Shown here in pieces: positions 60,554 through 64,000 of a stretch of 64,000 bases of DNA. The position numbers and the translations under genes are program-made. The notes below the pieces were generated by a model. That model saw only the letters and a list, made by a program, of their open reading frames with translations, made no database searches and had not been told where the DNA came from. Location: positions 138,012,001 through 138,076,000 of the forward strand of contig JBITNC010000001.1 in assembly GCA_050084985.1 (NCBI GenBank). The letters are read 5' to 3'. Numbering within the stretch: the stretch's first letter is position 1; every line of letters starts with the position of its first letter. Source of the stretch: Nageia nagi (lineage: Eukaryota > Pinophyta).

Positions 60554-60978
60554 GATTCAAGTTCCCTAGTTCAAAATGTATCACCCCTACACATTTTGTT
60601 AATGTGAAACACATACATGTTTCATACCCTACATATTTTCTGGAAACACCAATGCATTTCCTATTACCTAATGCATTTTATCAGAGTTTTTAGTAGTTAT
60701 AATTTTTATGATGTTTGATCGAGTTTTTCTTACTTGCATTTTGTTTCAACGTCTATTACTTTGTAGGCATAATGGGAGATAGTCCTAGAACATGTTTGTA
60801 ACTTCCATTTAGTTTTTTTAGTTAGATTTGAATGGATTTTATGTAATAGTCCATATAAATTATTTTATTCCTTCATGTAACCTTCATGAGAGCTCAGTTT
60901 TAGTTACTCATTGGATTTCTATATATTGTACTTCAAATTTCTTAATGAATAGATTATTGTGTGCTTAAAATTATTTAA
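60524..60978 (+). repeat. 3' LTR of element D
   Basis: About 455 bp following the polypurine tract. It has roughly 25 bp near 60,650-60,680 that are missing from the 5' copy. Confidence 0.82.
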
Positions 60979-63900
60979 AATATTCTAAATATTTCCTTGA
61001 AGCACTTTTTCAATCTATGTTTTATATTTGAAATCTTGTTTATCAACTAATTAGATGTTTCTCTTCTTCATGTTGAGGTTGTTATCTTTTAGTTGCAAGA
61101 CGGTTATATGTTTGGAGCAAAATTTATGGTGCAAGATTGATCTTCAACAAAAGGCCATAGTAACTAGTTGTATTGAGGTTGTGACATCATGAGCATAATA
61201 CCCATTGAAGTGTGTCTATATTATTGGTTATAAGGAGAGTAGAGAATTATTTTCCCTTCCATTTGATGAGGCTATTGGCCTTGCTTCCTTGTTGCCGCTA
61301 CATGGGGTTATGTGAATATGAGGCATTTAAGTCAGGTGTTCTTCTTCGCATTTCTAGTTTCTTTATTCCTAGTAGCTTAGTTTGGTTGTATATGCTTATG
61401 TATGTAGGCTTAAACTTGGGGTCATTTCCCTTTTTGCATATTTTGATTTTTGTATTTTTCATTCAAGTTATTTCCTGCTTTATTTCCTATTCCTTTCTTG
61501 TAACTTTTGACCTCAAAACTAAAGGCCCTCTAGGCTAAATTGGAGCAAGAGTTGGCTTGTAAAACTCTAAAGGTCAGAGACTTCCTACTTCTATCCAATG
61601 CTTGGTTTATGAAGATTCACGCATGGTGCAAGGTTACACTTCATATATCAACAATTATTTTTCTTTTTCCTTGTATGTAATAAAAGAGAAAAAATGGGAA
61701 TATTGAGATAGATGGTTGCAATTGTATTATGTATTAGTTTTCATGGGTTTTTCTTGTTAAATATAAAAGGAAAAAAAGGAAGTATGTGTAAGCTCATTTT
61801 ATGGATGCACCCTACATTAGGGAAACCATGCTAAATCTTTGTTATTTGTTATTCTTTCATAGTATTTTGCTTTTACTAGAACACATTAACTCAAATTCAT
61901 AATTCTTAACAAAACATACTTTTGATTCTGAATATCATCATGTGAAGTGAAAGGAGAGTATATATGTCCTTGATTTCCTTTTTTAATGAGTTGAAATTTT
62001 TAAGAAAAAATTCTTTAGCTTTTGTAATCCAAATGTAGTTTTTATCCAACAAGTGTAGGGGGAGTTGGTGAGAGGGGTAGTTGTAATCTCTTGAGTTATT
62101 CACAGAAGACCCCAGGTTCAAATCTCACCCCCTCACTTGCAAGTGGATATGTCTAATGTAATAAATGGTGGGTGTTAATTTCTTGCAATAATTCATTATG
62201 TGAGAACATTATCTTCTTCATACAAAAAAAAATGCAATTTTGATCCTCAAGCTCACCTTTTGATGCGAGAGTAGAGTATACACATACTTGGACCCCTTGT
62301 TTAGTGATTCTAACTAAAATATTATTTTCAAGCATTTTAAATTAGATGGTTATTTTATTTTTTCTTCATTTCTTATGTTAGGATAGAAAATAATACCTTA
62401 ATCTTACTATAAATATTGAAAATTTATTTAAAATAATCAAATAATGAAATATATATGTAATAGTGGCATGATTAAATTAAGAACAAGAGAAAATAATAGA
62501 CTACATAGACCTTATCAAACCTAAATTGATGATGAAATATAAACACATCATTCTTACTTGATGTGATGAAATAAAGCTAGATATGACTTGAAGAGGTTTG
62601 TGATGACATACTCCTAAAATTTGGAACTTTAATCTTCTCAACTATGGTGCATTGACACAAAACACTTAATAGGTCATGTGGCATTGCATGATGTCATTTA
62701 CACATTGAATATTGAACTTAATACCATATATTAACCATTTTTACGATAAAATTAGATCTAAATATGGTAGTGAAAGTACATAAGTAGTGATAACAATTTG
62801 ACACAAATTCAAATGTAATAGGTGGTGGTGGTGCAAACCACTGATCACATCTAATAATGAGAATTTAAAAATGTATAGTATGCTCTATAAAGGTCTAAGA
62901 TATAATTCTAAACCATAAAATTCTTCTTTTATAGATGAGCTCCTTCGTTGGCCATAAAATATCCCTTAATACTCCTTTAACCCCTCAACATAAAAGAGAA
63001 AAAAGGGAGATAATGAAGCATATTAGACTAACCAACATAATAATATCTCACATATACCAACAAAAAACATAAATTGATTACTTATTTTAGATACCTAAAA
63101 TATGATTTTTTAATATAAATTAAAAATAAAACTTAAGTGTATACACTTACCTTTTCTAAGGTTATGTTGTTCTAAGCTTTGTTTTCCTATATTTTTCAAA
63201 CTCGTGATTCTGAAGTGATCTATATAGGTTGCTTCAAGGGTTTGGAAATTATGAATGGAATTAGAAGGTATATTTTGGTCATGGATGAATTAAATATATG
63301 ATATTTGAAAGGCATGAATGTGGAGAGCAAGATATTGTTTCCCTTTGAAGATGGGAAATTTAGAAATGTTAAATCTAAAGGGGATATCATAGAATAAGAT
63401 GTCATATTACGAGGGTCTATTCATCAAGGTGTAATATTTAACTAATGAGTTGTCAAGGTGTTAAAAATATTTTTAAGATATTATTTTGATTTCTCAAATT
63501 CATCTTAAAATTGTTATAGGATGGAACATGTCATGTTCAACATAATAGATAAAGATGTACCCATTTTATATTAGAATTTGAATATGGTGGAAAATATAAC
63601 AATAATATATGAAATTATTAAAATACATTTTTATAGTTGGGAGTATGTTATGTAGTATTTCATATGTTATTGGATAGAATTTGGTTATTGTAGGATGAAC
63701 TAAGAATATTGTATTACTTTCAATTTCATACAATGGGTTTGGATTTTATTTGAGTAATTGATTATCTACTTCTTTACCCTATATAAGATTTTGTGCTAGG
63801 TCAATGAGGATATAGTTGAGGAAATATTTTGAAGGTAATCATCATTAGAAAATGAGTTATTTTATTAATTTGATATATTTATGGTTAATATACAAAATAA

Positions 63901-64000
63901 TCAATATTTCTAGGATTTTTGTATCTATATTGGTAATACAAACATTCTTAAAATAAGGGTTTTAAAAGTACCACATACCTTTTACAACCTTAGCATATTC
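60979..64000. other. AT-rich DNA, no gene recognised
   Basis: The longest plus-strand frame (61,212-61,538, 108 codons) is hydrophobic and matches nothing I know. A possible SINE-like fragment lies at about 62,040-62,150. The rest is AT-rich sequence with no repeats or domains that could be assigned. Confidence 0.55.
62050..62150 (+). repeat. possible SINE-like (tRNA-derived) fragment
   Basis: AGGTTCAAATCTCACCCCCT resembles a Pol III B box followed by a C-rich stretch. A G-rich AGTTGGTGAGAGGGG about 40 bp before it could be a decayed A box. A similar AGGTTCAAAACTCTCTCCCC stretch occurs near 1,890. No poly(A) tail or target duplication was found. Confidence 0.3.

Larger units (their letters stand above)
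56073..60978 (+). mobile_element. Ty1/copia retrotransposon D, degenerate
   Basis: Related LTRs at about 56,073-56,502 and 60,524-60,978 share GTGAAACACATA..., TCTATTACTTTGTAGGCATA, AACATGTTTGTAACT and TAATGAATAGATT. A polypurine tract (TTCAAGGGGGAG, 60,512-60,523) precedes the 3' LTR, and a weak primer-site-like sequence follows the 5' LTR. No target duplication is evident. Coding order is gag, protease, integrase, RT, RNase H, but every domain has stops. LTR divergence is clearly greater than in B, with indels, so the element is old. Confidence 0.88.

Noticed and set aside
61212-61538. Hydrophobic 108-residue protein
   Set aside because: It is T-rich DNA that naturally reads as hydrophobic residues, with no recognisable family, promoter or splice context.

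Overview
The window is nuclear DNA of a land plant. It is AT-rich and holds spliced genes, Ty1/copia and Ty3/gypsy LTR retrotransposons, a plant-type LINE (DUF4283 ORF1) and almost no host genes. A large, repeat-swollen seed-plant genome fits best. A gymnosperm is plausible, but that is inference and nothing read here proves it.

Layout. 1-3.6 kb is AT-rich intergenic DNA with a 42-bp tandem repeat. About 3.6-9 kb carries the only intact host gene: a three-exon gene for a 1,024-residue DCD (Development and Cell Death) domain protein, with an upstream leader and a repetitive downstream flank. 9.7-18.2 kb is decayed gypsy material: a gag zinc-knuckle relic, a tandem-repeat tract, a solo copia LTR and an integrase relic on the minus strand. 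18,178-24,765 is copia element A (minus strand), complete in structure but old, with a 5-bp target duplication, sitting inside an older LTR. 24.8-28.4 kb is that LTR's remnant, a GC-rich repeat island and AT-rich DNA.

28.6-49.4 kb is a three-level nest. A minus-strand LINE has been split by copia element B (30,410-47,880, minus strand, TSD GCTCT). B's reverse transcriptase is in turn split by gypsy-type element C (32,547-41,202, plus strand, TSD GTTGC). C has 896-bp LTRs, a tRNA-Trp-type primer site, a gag gene, no recognisable pol and three families of tandem repeats. On its antisense strand it carries a spliced gene for a plant mobile domain (PMD) protein with its own TATA box. 49.5-55.8 kb holds short tandem arrays and two copies of a gypsy protease region flanking a single LTR. 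56,073-60,978 is copia element D (plus strand), degenerate and missing the RT active site. 61-64 kb is AT-rich with no gene recognised.

Most interesting points. The PMD gene in C carries nine in-frame stops, all TAG or TGA, with no frameshift, and C's LTRs differ by 34 substitutions of which 33 are transitions. Both point to decay by cytosine deamination. C, although nested inside B, has more diverged LTRs (34/896, hand count) than its host B (7/490). Either C mutates faster, or B moved with C already inside it. All alignments and counts here were made by eye.
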